Shown piece after piece: positions 10,533 through 18,052 of a stretch of 44,276 nucleotides of DNA (the first letter of the stretch is position 1; each line of letters opens with the position of its first letter). The stretch comes from Vicinamibacteria bacterium. Lineage in GTDB: Bacteria > Acidobacteriota > Vicinamibacteria > Fen-336 > JAGNNV01. A program made the position numbers and the translations under genes. Under the pieces are notes generated by a model, which saw only the letters and a program-made list of their open reading frames with translations, did no database searches and was not told the origin of the DNA. The stretch lies in assembly GCA_019694155.1 (NCBI GenBank), contig JAIBCN010000228.1, positions 1 to 44,276 on the forward strand. The letters run 5' to 3'.

Positions 10533-11618
10533 ATGCGCCGCCCCATGGCCGAAGAACGAAACCGCTCCCGCCTGGCCTTCGTCGACGTGGCCCGCGGTCT
10601 CGCCGTGGTGCTGATGCTCCAGACCCACGCTTACGACGCGTGGCTGCGCCCGGAGCTCCGTCAGAGCGAGTTCTTCCGCTGGTCGCAGCTCATCGGCGGC
10701 CTGCCCGGCGCCTTTTTTCTCTTTCTGATGGGCGTTTCCATGGCGCTCGGGAACGACGCCTCCCGGGACCGCGGTGCGGTCGGCACCGCCATTATTAAGA
10801 GGACGCTCGTCCGGGCCGCTCTGCTTCTCGTGGTGGCCTTCCTCTTCCGCCTCGCCCTGTTCCTCGCCTCGGACCGTCCCGACGTGAACGCCATCTTCCG
10901 GGTCGACATCCTGAACTGCCTCGCGGCGTCGCTGGCCCTCCTGGCGCCGCTCGACTTGCTGCCAAATAGAAGCAGCCGTGTGTTTCTGGCGTCGGGCGTG
11001 GGCATCTGGTTCGCGATGGCGACCCCCTTCGTGTGGGATGGAGGTCTCGTGACCGGCCTGCCGGAGCGCCTCGCGGGCTACCTCACCGGCCGCGTGCCGA
11101 ACACCACCTTCCCCATCTTCCCCTGGTCCGCGTATGCCTTCGCGGGCCACGCGACGGGAAGCCTGATCGGCGCGGCGCGCCATCAGGGGCTCGAACGGAT
11201 GATGAACGTGCTGCTGAGCGCGGGCGGCGCCATGATCCCGGCGTCGCTGATGCTGGACCGGCTCGAGACCATCGGGCCGAAGTACGACTACTGGTGGACT
11301 TCGCCGAACTTCGTCCTCATCAAGATCGGCGTTCTCATCGTTCTCGTGTGGCTGTGCTTTCGGTTCGATCGGCTCGTACCGCGGGCAGATCGCCGGCTCC
11401 AGCCTGTGTCAGGGGCCATGGTCCAGATGGGCCGCACCAGCCTCTTCATCTACTGCGTCCATGTGGATCTCGTCTACGGATCGAAGGCGTTTCCGAGACT
11501 GTGGCGGTCGTGTGAGATCGGAGAGGCGTCTAGGAATCTGGTGCTCCTCACCCTGGGAATGCTGGCGCTGTCATACGGCTGGTCGTGGCTGAAGACGCGA
11601 GCCCGGGTGGGGCGTTGA
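10533..11618 (+). CDS. DUF1624 / heparan-alpha-glucosaminide N-acetyltransferase-like membrane protein
   Basis: 361 residues and about 9-10 membrane segments. The N-terminus RLAFVDVARGLAVVLMLQTHAYDAW is the signature of the DUF1624/HGSNAT-like transmembrane acyltransferase group, and GAFFLFLMGVSMAL and FRVDILNCLAASL follow as usual. Such proteins transfer acyl groups to sugars across the membrane; the acceptor here is unknown. The start is ATG 10533 or ATG 10545 (MAEERNRS), neither with a good ribosome site; the AT-rich GATTATATG at the start could serve as a -10 for a nearly leaderless message. Its stop (11616-11618) abuts the stop of the convergent gene with no gap. Confidence 0.8.
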   Translation: MRRPMAEERNRSRLAFVDVARGLAVVLMLQTHAYDAWLRPELRQSEFFRWSQLIGGLPGAFFLFLMGVSMALGNDASRDRGAVGTAIIKRTLVRAALLLVVAFLFRLALFLASDRPDVNAIFRVDILNCLAASLALLAPLDLLPNRSSRVFLASGVGIWFAMATPFVWDGGLVTGLPERLAGYLTGRVPNTTFPIFPWSAYAFAGHATGSLIGAARHQGLERMMNVLLSAGGAMIPASLMLDRLETIGPKYDYWWTSPNFVLIKIGVLIVLVWLCFRFDRLVPRADRRLQPVSGAMVQMGRTSLFIYCVHVDLVYGSKAFPRLWRSCEIGEASRNLVLLTLGMLALSYGWSWLKTRARVGR

Positions 11619-11990
11619 CTAACGAGCGGCAGAACGTCCCGTCGCGGACACCGTCTCCGGCTCGCGCCTGGCGCCGCCTTCCGCCGGTGGGACGGAGCGG
11701 GGCTCCCGATCAGGCGGCCCGTCACCTGTGACAGAGGCGTCTGTTCGAGTGAACCAGGCGCGGCCGTTGCGGCGTTCGACGGTGAAGCGGGAATGCGGCG
11801 GGAAGAGGCCTTCCTCCCGGAACGGGGGCATGGGGCGGGTTTCGTCGACCACGACTTCGGCCCGATGGGGGTCTGCTCCATCATCCACTCGCTTGAGCGC
11901 TCCGATGAAGATCAACTCGCGGAACTTGAGGTCGGGGAGATCGAGGACTCCCCCGTCGTGCTTCCTGACGTCTTCGAACACCTGGGTCAC
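11619..11990 (-). CDS. Small conserved-looking hypothetical protein coupled to trmJ
   Basis: 123 residues from a GTG at 11990 that overlaps the TGA of the upstream methyltransferase gene (GTGA, 4 bp), the arrangement of translational coupling. The first 85 residues look like a real folded domain (VTQVFEDVRKHDGGVL, FRELIFIGALKRVDDG, AEVVVDETRPMPPF, HSRFTVERRNGRAWF). The last 35 are charged and low in hydrophobics, probably disordered. No cysteine, signal peptide or membrane segment is present. I do not recognise the family. A longer reading frame extends upstream inside the methyltransferase gene but its composition is that of a shadow. Confidence 0.6.
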   Translation of the reverse strand: MTQVFEDVRKHDGGVLDLPDLKFRELIFIGALKRVDDGADPHRAEVVVDETRPMPPFREEGLFPPHSRFTVERRNGRAWFTRTDASVTGDGPPDREPRSVPPAEGGARREPETVSATGRSAAR

Positions 11991-12691
11991 CCTTTGTACC
12001 CGGCGTCGCGAGCCGCGCGCTCCATGCAGTAGCCCACGAAGCGCATCCAGCGCGCGTCGGCCACGGAGAGGTCGAGGCTGGTGAGGAATCCGCGGAAGAG
12101 GCGCGAATAGCGCTCCTTCTCCTTGCGAATGGCGCCTACGGCGCGCAGGCCGATCTCCATTTCCTCGGCGAGCTTCTGTCGATCGTCGTAGGAAAGGAGA
12201 TGACCGGGCCTCGCCTGCGGCTCGAGACGGAAGCACTCGTAGGCGGTGATGCCCACCGCGTGCGAGAGGTTGTATGAGGGCTGGGCCGGGTGGGAGGGGA
12301 TGAAGGCGCGGCGGCCGCACAGCGCCATTTCCTCGAACGTGAGGCCGCTTTGCTCGGGGCCGAACACGAGGCAGACGGAAGCGCCCTCGGGAGCGGTGCC
12401 GAGCTGGCGCACGCCTTCGCGCACGTCGAGAACCGTCACCTTGTCGTCGCGTCCGGACAGCGCCAGGGCCATGGTCGAGCCGCGCAGGGCTTCATCGAGC
12501 GTCTTGAAGACCTTCGCGTTCTCCAGGATTTCCTGAGAGGCCCAGGCCGTGCGCCAGGTTTCGATGGTTCGCCAGTCCGAGGGATCGACGAGTCGGAGAT
12601 CCGAAAGCCCGGTGTTCTTCATCACCCTGGCCGTCGCGCCGATGTTGGCGTTGTTTTCCGGGCGAACCAGGACAACCGCGGGTCGAATCAT
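11987..12691 (-). CDS. trmJ: TrmH/SPOUT family RNA 2'-O-methyltransferase (TrmJ-like)
   Basis: 234 residues. The SPOUT trefoil-knot motifs are in order: VVLVRPENNANIGATARVMK (motif 1, Asn and Arg), VCLVFGPEQSGLTFEE (motif 2) and SYNLSHAVGITAYE (motif 3, SAM-binding loop). The spacing and the N-terminal motif with no extra RNA-binding domain ahead match TrmJ, which methylates the 2'-OH of nucleotide 32 in tRNA; TrmH-group alternatives exist, so the symbol is tentative. A C-terminal helical extension (RQKLAEEMEIGLRAVGAIRK) is as in TrmJ. It is divergent from the two-component regulator across 139 bp and coupled to the following small gene. Confidence 0.85.
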   Translation of the reverse strand: MIRPAVVLVRPENNANIGATARVMKNTGLSDLRLVDPSDWRTIETWRTAWASQEILENAKVFKTLDEALRGSTMALALSGRDDKVTVLDVREGVRQLGTAPEGASVCLVFGPEQSGLTFEEMALCGRRAFIPSHPAQPSYNLSHAVGITAYECFRLEPQARPGHLLSYDDRQKLAEEMEIGLRAVGAIRKEKERYSRLFRGFLTSLDLSVADARWMRFVGYCMERAARDAGYKG

Positions 12692-12782
12692 GGGACCGAG
12701 GACTCTACTGGATCGCGCCGGGATGCGGCGCCTTGCCGTCCGTGCGACGACCGCGCGCGTCGCGGCCGAAGAGGAGCAATCT

Positions 12783-12801
12783 CCTTAAGTAAGGCTTAAG
12801 G
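12783..12801. promoter_or_regulatory. Candidate response-regulator box (11-bp spaced CTTAAG repeat)
   Basis: CCTTAAG-taagg-CTTAAGG is a perfect inverted repeat. It is also a direct repeat of CTTAAG with starts 11 bp apart, the spacing of tandem half-sites bound by OmpR/PhoB-type dimers. It ends 29 bp before the ATG of the OmpR-family regulator gene, so autoregulation is a natural guess. GTAAG within it resembles CpxR-type GTAAA half-sites. Seen directly: the repeat and its position. Inferred: the binding protein. Confidence 0.45.
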
Positions 12802-12830
12802 TTGCAGTCCGAGACTGGCAGGCGACGACC

Positions 12831-13517
12831 ATGAGCTCGCGAATCCTCCTCATCGAAGACGACAGGAACCTGGGCGACCAGATCGTGACCCATCTGAAAC
12901 GCGACGGTTTCGAGGTGACGTGGATCCAGGACGGCCACGAGGCCCTCGATGCCGAGCCAAAGCAGCACGACCTCGTGGTGCTCGATCTAATGCTCCCCGG
13001 CGCGCACGGCCTCGACATCCTCAAGATCTACCGGGAAACCGCCGAGACCCCCGTTCTCGTTCTTTCCGCGCGCAACGAGACCTCCACGAAGGTGCGCGCC
13101 CTCGCCCTCGGCGCCGACGACTATGTGACCAAGCCCTTCTGGCCCGAGGAGCTCCTGGCCCGCATCCAGGCCCGCCTCCGCCGGCCGCTCCTTCACGCCG
13201 CCGACGTGATAGAGACGGGCGCCCTGCGGATCGACCTCAGCGCGCGCGTGGTCGAAAACGCGGGACAGAAGGTCGAACTGACCCGCATCGAGTTCGACCT
13301 TCTCGCCACTCTCGCCCAGCGCATCGGTTCGGCGGTGACCCGTCAGGCCCTGGTGGACCGGGTGCTCGATCCCGATCGCGAAGGAACCGGCCGCACCCTC
13401 GATGTGCACTTCTCACGAGTCCGTAAGAAGCTCGGCAGCGAGGGCGCGCGCATCGCCACGGTCTGGGGCGTGGGCTACCGCCTGCTGCCGCCCGACGAAA
13501 AGAAGTCGGGTTCGTGA
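12831..13517 (+). CDS. OmpR/PhoB-family response regulator
   Basis: 228 residues. The receiver domain (1-120) has the acidic pair in LLIEDD, phosphoacceptor Asp52 (VVLDLMLPG), the conserved LVLSAR serine and Lys101 (YVTKPFWPEE). The C-terminal domain (about 130-225) is a winged helix (ELTRIEFDLLATLAQRIGSAVTRQALVDRVL then RTLDVHFSRVRKKLG and IATVWGVGYRL). It is a DNA-binding transcription regulator activated by the kinase encoded one base downstream. Targets probably include its own operon and the Spy-like gene after the kinase. A candidate box lies at 12783-12801. Confidence 0.95.
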   Translation: MSSRILLIEDDRNLGDQIVTHLKRDGFEVTWIQDGHEALDAEPKQHDLVVLDLMLPGAHGLDILKIYRETAETPVLVLSARNETSTKVRALALGADDYVTKPFWPEELLARIQARLRRPLLHAADVIETGALRIDLSARVVENAGQKVELTRIEFDLLATLAQRIGSAVTRQALVDRVLDPDREGTGRTLDVHFSRVRKKLGSEGARIATVWGVGYRLLPPDEKKSGS

Positions 13518-13518
13518 C

Positions 13519-15045
13519 GTGACCCTCCGCTCCCGGCTGATCCTGGCGCTGGCCGGGTCGGGTCTGGCCATTCTGCTCGGCAGCTTCGTGGCCCGTGAGA
13601 TCGCCATCCGCTACGCCAGCGAGGCCTCGATTCACAGTTCCATCGAAGCGAGGCTGAGTTCGCTCGATCGCGAGACCTGCGAGTCCGGCCGCGATCTCGA
13701 ACGCCGCGAGTTCCGTCCGCGCCGGCCCGACGACCTGGGGGGACCGCGCCCCGGCCCCTTCGGGGAACCCGAGTTCCGGCGAGGCCCGCCGCCCGAGGGG
13801 ATCATGCGCGAGCGCGAACGCGAACGCGAGGCCTTCGGCCCGCGATTCGGGGCGGGCCCCTTCGGCGGACCGCGCATGACCCGCGTCTTCTTCTACGATC
13901 CGGACTTCAAGCCGCGCCGCCCGGAGGAGCCGCCCTTCCCGGACGCGGCCAAGGCGCGGCTTCGCGCGGGCGAAGCCCTGGTGAATGGCAGCGAGGCCTT
14001 CGGCTTCTTCGGCGCGGTCGCGACCTCCTGGACGGGAGGCGCCTGCACGTACGCCCTCGCCATCATGCCCACTCCGCCGCCCCTCGCCTCCTTCACCATG
14101 CTCATCGTGGGCGCGCTGCTCCTCATCGGTTTCCCCGCGATCGCCCTGTGGTTCGCCCTGGCCAAGCCGGTGGCGAGGATCCGCACCCTGGCCGCCGGCG
14201 TGCGCGAGACCGCGGCCAGGCACTACGAAACCTCGGTGGTGGTCTCGGGCGAGGACGAGATCGCCGAACTGGGCCGGGCGTTCAACGAAGCGTCCACCGT
14301 GGTACGCGCTCACGTGGCCGAGGTGGAGCGGCGCGAGAAGTCGCTGCGGGACTTCGTGGCCCACACCACGCATGATGTCGCTCTTCCTCTCTCCGTTCTC
14401 CTGAGCCATGTCACACGGCTCCGCCAGAGCGCACCCGAAGGAGCCTCGAACGAAACGATCGCCGCCATCGCCCAGGAAACCCAGTACATCGCCTCGCTCC
14501 TCGCGAACCTCGAGGCGGTGGCGCGCCTCGAGGCGGACGCCGCGTTGCAGGAGCGGCACCCCGTCGACCTGACCGCGCTCGTGGAACGGGTGGCCGCCCG
14601 CCACCGGGGCGTCGCCTCGAGCGGCGGCGTCGACTTCAATCACTCGGCGCCCCCGACCGGTGTTTGGGTCATAGGCGATGTGACTCTCATCGAGCAGGCG
14701 GTCAACAACCTGGTCCACAACGCGATCCAGTACAACCACGCCGGCGGTCACGTGGCCCTGGTGCTGGACGTCGACGCCGCGGTGTTCACCCTGCGGGTGA
14801 GCGACGATGGGCCCGGAGTCCAGGATCGCGACCTGGCGCGGCTCGGCCTTGACCGCTTCCGCAGCGAGGAAGCGCGATCCCGGAGACCGAACGGCATGGG
14901 CCTTGGCCTCTCCATCGCCCGCGACGTGGCGCGCCGCCACGGATTCACTCTCACCCTCGGCAATCGCGCGGAGGGTGGTTTCGAGGCGGTGCTCGCCGGG
15001 AGCATCGATGCCAAGGGATCAGCGGAAAAGAACCCGCGCTCTTAG
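13519..15045 (+). CDS. Sensor histidine kinase with Pro/Arg-rich periplasmic domain
   Basis: 508 residues from GTG at 13519, one base after the regulator's stop. Order: membrane helix about 7-26; periplasmic domain about 30-190; membrane helix about 191-212; HAMP about 213-265; dimerisation helix with phosphoacceptor His285 (AHTTHDVALP); ATPase domain with N-box NNLVHNAIQYN, G1 DDGPG and G2 NGMGLGLSIA. The middle of the periplasmic domain (about 60-145) is unusual: rich in proline, glycine, arginine and glutamate (RERERE runs, GPRPGPFGEPE), with only two cysteines (54 and 176). It probably senses envelope or metal stress, given the Spy-like gene downstream. Confidence 0.93.
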   Translation: MTLRSRLILALAGSGLAILLGSFVAREIAIRYASEASIHSSIEARLSSLDRETCESGRDLERREFRPRRPDDLGGPRPGPFGEPEFRRGPPPEGIMREREREREAFGPRFGAGPFGGPRMTRVFFYDPDFKPRRPEEPPFPDAAKARLRAGEALVNGSEAFGFFGAVATSWTGGACTYALAIMPTPPPLASFTMLIVGALLLIGFPAIALWFALAKPVARIRTLAAGVRETAARHYETSVVVSGEDEIAELGRAFNEASTVVRAHVAEVERREKSLRDFVAHTTHDVALPLSVLLSHVTRLRQSAPEGASNETIAAIAQETQYIASLLANLEAVARLEADAALQERHPVDLTALVERVAARHRGVASSGGVDFNHSAPPTGVWVIGDVTLIEQAVNNLVHNAIQYNHAGGHVALVLDVDAAVFTLRVSDDGPGVQDRDLARLGLDRFRSEEARSRRPNGMGLGLSIARDVARRHGFTLTLGNRAEGGFEAVLAGSIDAKGSAEKNPRS

Positions 15046-15138
15046 GACTCCCGAAAGGTGCGCGACGTTCTAATGGTTCAAGAGGCAGCCGCAAATCGCC
15101 TCGATCCCAGCATTCAGGAAAGATTGAGGAAACCCGAA

Positions 15139-15681
15139 ATGAAGAAGCAGACACTCACCATCACGGCCCTCGCGGTCGCGACCTTCGGATGGATCGCCGT
15201 CGCGGCGGCCCAGGGCCCCGGAGACGGGCACATGCGCCGGCCGGGCGGTCCGGGCGGCCGCGGGTTCGGGCCGGGCGGACCGGGCGGACCCGGGGGTCCC
15301 CCGATCGACATGGTCGCGGAGCGACTCGGCCTCACCGACGATCAGAAGGCCCAGTGGAAGGCGCTCCACGACAAGGCGCGCGAGGAAGGCCAGCCGCTCA
15401 TGAAAGCCGCGGGCGAGGCGAAGGAGGCCTTCGACAAGGCTCTCGAGGCCGACAAGGCGGATCCTCTCGCCGTCGGACAGGCCGCGATCGCCATGAAGAA
15501 TGCGCGGGATCGGGTGGAAGCCCATCACAAGGCGACGATGGAGTCCGCGAAAGCGATCCTGACCCCCGAACAGGCCGCGAAGCTCGAGGAGATGCAGAAG
15601 CGGATGATGCGCGGCCCCGGACCCGGCGGGCCCGAAGGCCCCGGCCTGCGCAAGCGTCAGGGCCCCGGCGAATTGAAGTAG
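15139..15681 (+). CDS. Spy/CpxP-like periplasmic LTXXQ protein
   Basis: 180 residues from ATG 15139 (GAGGAAA upstream). Signal peptide about 1-24 (ending AAAQ), a Gly/Pro/Arg-rich linker (about 27-55), then a helical domain with two LTXXQ motifs: LTDDQ (65-69) and LTPEQ (141-145). The two motifs and a long charged helix between them are the hallmark of the Spy/CpxP family, periplasmic chaperones or feedback inhibitors of envelope-stress kinases, also annotated as periplasmic heavy-metal sensors. There are no cysteines and few histidines, so metal binding is not evident. A glycine-rich tail follows. Placed after a two-component pair, it fits a Cpx-type loop: kinase, regulator, accessory inhibitor. 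Confidence 0.8.
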   Translation: MKKQTLTITALAVATFGWIAVAAAQGPGDGHMRRPGGPGGRGFGPGGPGGPGGPPIDMVAERLGLTDDQKAQWKALHDKAREEGQPLMKAAGEAKEAFDKALEADKADPLAVGQAAIAMKNARDRVEAHHKATMESAKAILTPEQAAKLEEMQKRMMRGPGPGGPEGPGLRKRQGPGELK

Positions 15682-15696
15682 TCGAACGTGTGACGT

Positions 15697-15737
15697 GCCC
15701 CTGATCCTGGCCCTCCACAGGATCAGGGGCTTTCGTT
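15697..15737 (+). terminator. Rho-independent terminator after the Spy-like gene
   Basis: A perfect 13-bp stem (GCCCCTGATCCTG at 15697-15709, pairing with CAGGATCAGGGGC at 15718-15730) with an 8-base loop, followed by TTTCGTT. It closes the regulator-kinase-Spy transcript. It ends only 20 bp before the GTG of the transhydrogenase gene, which leaves little room for a separate promoter. Confidence 0.85.
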
Positions 15738-15750
15738 AGAGAATGAGGCG

Positions 15751-17163
15751 GTGAGCGGAGCCCAGAAGTTCGACCTCATCGTCATCGGGTCGGGGCCGGC
15801 GGGCGAAAAGGGAGCCGCCCAGGCCGCCTACTTCGGGAAGCGCGTGGCCCTCGTCGAGAAGCACGCCCTTCTGGGCGGGGCTCTCATCAACACCGGCACC
15901 ATCCCGAGCAAGACTCTCCGCGAGACCGCCCTGTACTTCTCGGGTCTCGATCAGCGCGGCCTCTACGGCATCGACTACACGCTGCGGGAGAACCTCACCG
16001 TTCCCCAGTTCATGCACCGCGAGGTCGAGGTCACAAAGAGCCTGCGCGACCTGGTGAGCCAGAACCTCTCCCGCCATGCGATCGCGGTCTACCGCGGGGA
16101 GGCGCGGTTCAAGGACCCGCACACCGTGGCCGTCCTTCACGACCAGACGACGGAGACGCTGGAAGCGCCCGTGATCCTCATCGCCACCGGCAGCCGTCCG
16201 GTCTGGCCCAAGGGCACTCCCCGCGACCCTCGCCTCTACGACTCCGATTCGATCCTCCACATGGACCGCATTCCGAAGTCGCTCGCCGTGATCGGCGCCG
16301 GCGTCATCGGCAGCGAGTACGCGACCATGTTCCAGGCCCTCGGAGTCAAGGTCACCCTCGTCTCCGCCTCGGAACGTCTGCTGCCCTTCCTCGACGGAGA
16401 GGTTGGCGAGCATCTTCGCCTCCAGATGGGATTCCTGGGCCTCGACCTGCGGCGCAGCACCACCCTGCTCGAAACCGTCCTCGACGCCAGTCCCGACTCC
16501 GTCTTGCTGCGCCTTTCGGACGGCGACCTCTGGGCGGACCGCGTGCTCTTCGCCGCCGGACGGAACGGCGCCACCAGCAAACTCGGCCTCGATCTCGCCG
16601 GTCTCTCCGCGAACGAGCGCGGCCTTCTGTCGGTGAACGAGAACTACCAGACCAAGGTCCCCCACATCTACGCGGCGGGCGACGTGATCGGCTTCCCCGC
16701 CCTTGCTTCCACCTCGATGGAACAGGCGCGCGTCGCCATGTGCCATGCCTTCGACCTCGGATACAAGGACCGCGTCTCGCCGCTCCTGCCCATGGCCATC
16801 TACACGATCCCCGAAGTGGCCGCGGTGGGGGAGACCGAGGAGAGCTGCGCCGCGAAAGGGATCGCGGCCCTTGCCGGACGGGCCTCCTATCGCGGCAACG
16901 CGCGCGGCCAGATCGTGGGCGACCTGCAGGGCCTGATCAAGCTCGTCTTCCGCACCCCCGACAAGAAGCTGCTGGGCGCGCACATCGTGGGTGAGGGGGC
17001 CTCCGAACTCATCCACGTGGGCCAGGCGGTGATGCACTTCGGCGGGGCCATCGACGACTTCATCAGGATGGTGTTCAACATCCCGACCCTGGGCGACGCC
17101 TACAAGTACGCGGCCTACGACGGCCTCCAGGCGCTCGCGAAGTCCGCGCCGGCCGGTCGATGA
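15751..17163 (+). CDS. sthA: Soluble pyridine nucleotide transhydrogenase (SthA-like)
   Basis: 470 residues from GTG 15751 (GAGG just upstream). FAD-binding VIGSGPAGEKGA at the N-terminus, a second NAD(P)-binding AVIGAGVIGSEYA near 185, the FAD motif IYAAGDV near 310 and the dimerisation domain (ALLPMAIYTIPEVAAVG, IVGEGASELIHVGQ). The redox cysteine pair of disulfide oxidoreductases is absent: the equivalent site reads GGALINTGTIPSKTLRE, as in Si-specific transhydrogenase SthA. SthA moves electrons between NADPH and NADH without membrane coupling. It overlaps the next gene by 4 bp (ATGA). Confidence 0.93.
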   Translation: MSGAQKFDLIVIGSGPAGEKGAAQAAYFGKRVALVEKHALLGGALINTGTIPSKTLRETALYFSGLDQRGLYGIDYTLRENLTVPQFMHREVEVTKSLRDLVSQNLSRHAIAVYRGEARFKDPHTVAVLHDQTTETLEAPVILIATGSRPVWPKGTPRDPRLYDSDSILHMDRIPKSLAVIGAGVIGSEYATMFQALGVKVTLVSASERLLPFLDGEVGEHLRLQMGFLGLDLRRSTTLLETVLDASPDSVLLRLSDGDLWADRVLFAAGRNGATSKLGLDLAGLSANERGLLSVNENYQTKVPHIYAAGDVIGFPALASTSMEQARVAMCHAFDLGYKDRVSPLLPMAIYTIPEVAAVGETEESCAAKGIAALAGRASYRGNARGQIVGDLQGLIKLVFRTPDKKLLGAHIVGEGASELIHVGQAVMHFGGAIDDFIRMVFNIPTLGDAYKYAAYDGLQALAKSAPAGR

Positions 17164-18041
17164 CCGGCCCATCGCAGAGCCTGGCGCGGGGCGCTCTCGC
17201 GATGATCCTCTCGTCTCTCGCCTTTGCCATCATGGGCGCGTGCATCCAGGTCTGCGCGCAAACCCTCCCGAACGGCATGGTGGTGTTCTTCCGAAACGTG
17301 AGCGGCCTCGCCTTTCTCTCTCCCATCCTCATCCGGGGCGGAAGGGAGGTCCTGCGGACGACGCACATCAGGGAGCACATCCTCCGCGGGGTCGCCGGCC
17401 TTTCCTCGATGTACTGCTTCTTCTATGCGATCGCGCACATGCGTCTGGCGGACGCCACTCTCCTCAACTACACCCTGCCCCTCTTCATTCCCGTGGTCGA
17501 AGCCCTCTGGCTTTCCGAACCGATGCCCGCGCGCCTGGGAGCTCCGCTGGTGCTCGGTTTCCTGGGGGTGATGGTGGTGCTCCGCCCGGGAAGCGGCCTC
17601 ATGACCGGGGCCGCGGTATTCGGCCTGCTCGCGGGCTTCCTTTCCGCGGTCGCGCAGACCGGGGTGCGGCGATTGACGAAGACCGAGCCCACCGTGCGCA
17701 TCGTGATCTACTTCGCCCTGATGGGCTCGGGCCTTTCCGCGCTGGCCCTGCCTTTCGTATGGGTGACTCCCGCTCCCGCGGTGTGGGCGGTCATCGTGCT
17801 CATGGGCCTCGCCGCGACCACCGGCCAGCTCCTCATGACCAAGGCCTACTCGCACGCGCCCGCTTCCCAGATCGGCGGCTTCGTCTACACCGGGGTCATC
17901 TTCGCCGCCTTCGTGGACTGGCTGCGGCTCGGACTTGCTCCCTCACCCACTTTCTTCGCGGGCGCCGCCCTCGTCATGGCATCCGGCGTGTTGATGTTCC
18001 GACTGGCCAGCCGAGGGCCGGTCGTGATCGACTCTGAGTGA
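17160..18041 (+). CDS. EamA/DMT-family membrane transporter
   Basis: 293 residues, about ten predicted membrane segments in two EamA repeats (first about 8-135, second about 150-285). The conserved features are SSLAFAIMGACIQV at the start, RNVSGLAFLSPIL, and FYAIAHMRLADATLLNYTLPLFIPV. Members of the drug/metabolite transporter superfamily export amino acids, nucleosides and other metabolites at the inner membrane. Its ATG overlaps the sthA stop (ATGA), and its own stop overlaps or lies beside the start of the ATP-grasp gene, so the three genes are probably translated from one message. The substrate is unknown; the ATP-grasp neighbour may make it. Confidence 0.9.
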   Translation: MTGPSQSLARGALAMILSSLAFAIMGACIQVCAQTLPNGMVVFFRNVSGLAFLSPILIRGGREVLRTTHIREHILRGVAGLSSMYCFFYAIAHMRLADATLLNYTLPLFIPVVEALWLSEPMPARLGAPLVLGFLGVMVVLRPGSGLMTGAAVFGLLAGFLSAVAQTGVRRLTKTEPTVRIVIYFALMGSGLSALALPFVWVTPAPAVWAVIVLMGLAATTGQLLMTKAYSHAPASQIGGFVYTGVIFAAFVDWLRLGLAPSPTFFAGAALVMASGVLMFRLASRGPVVIDSE

Positions 18042-18052
18042 ACGGAGAGGAA

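Noticed and set aside
10479..11183. Upstream extension of the PcnB-like gene to a 714-residue frame
   Set aside because: The extra N-terminus is antisense to the DUF1624-like gene, is compositionally shadow-like and the family start fits MQPRILARSQ at 10478.
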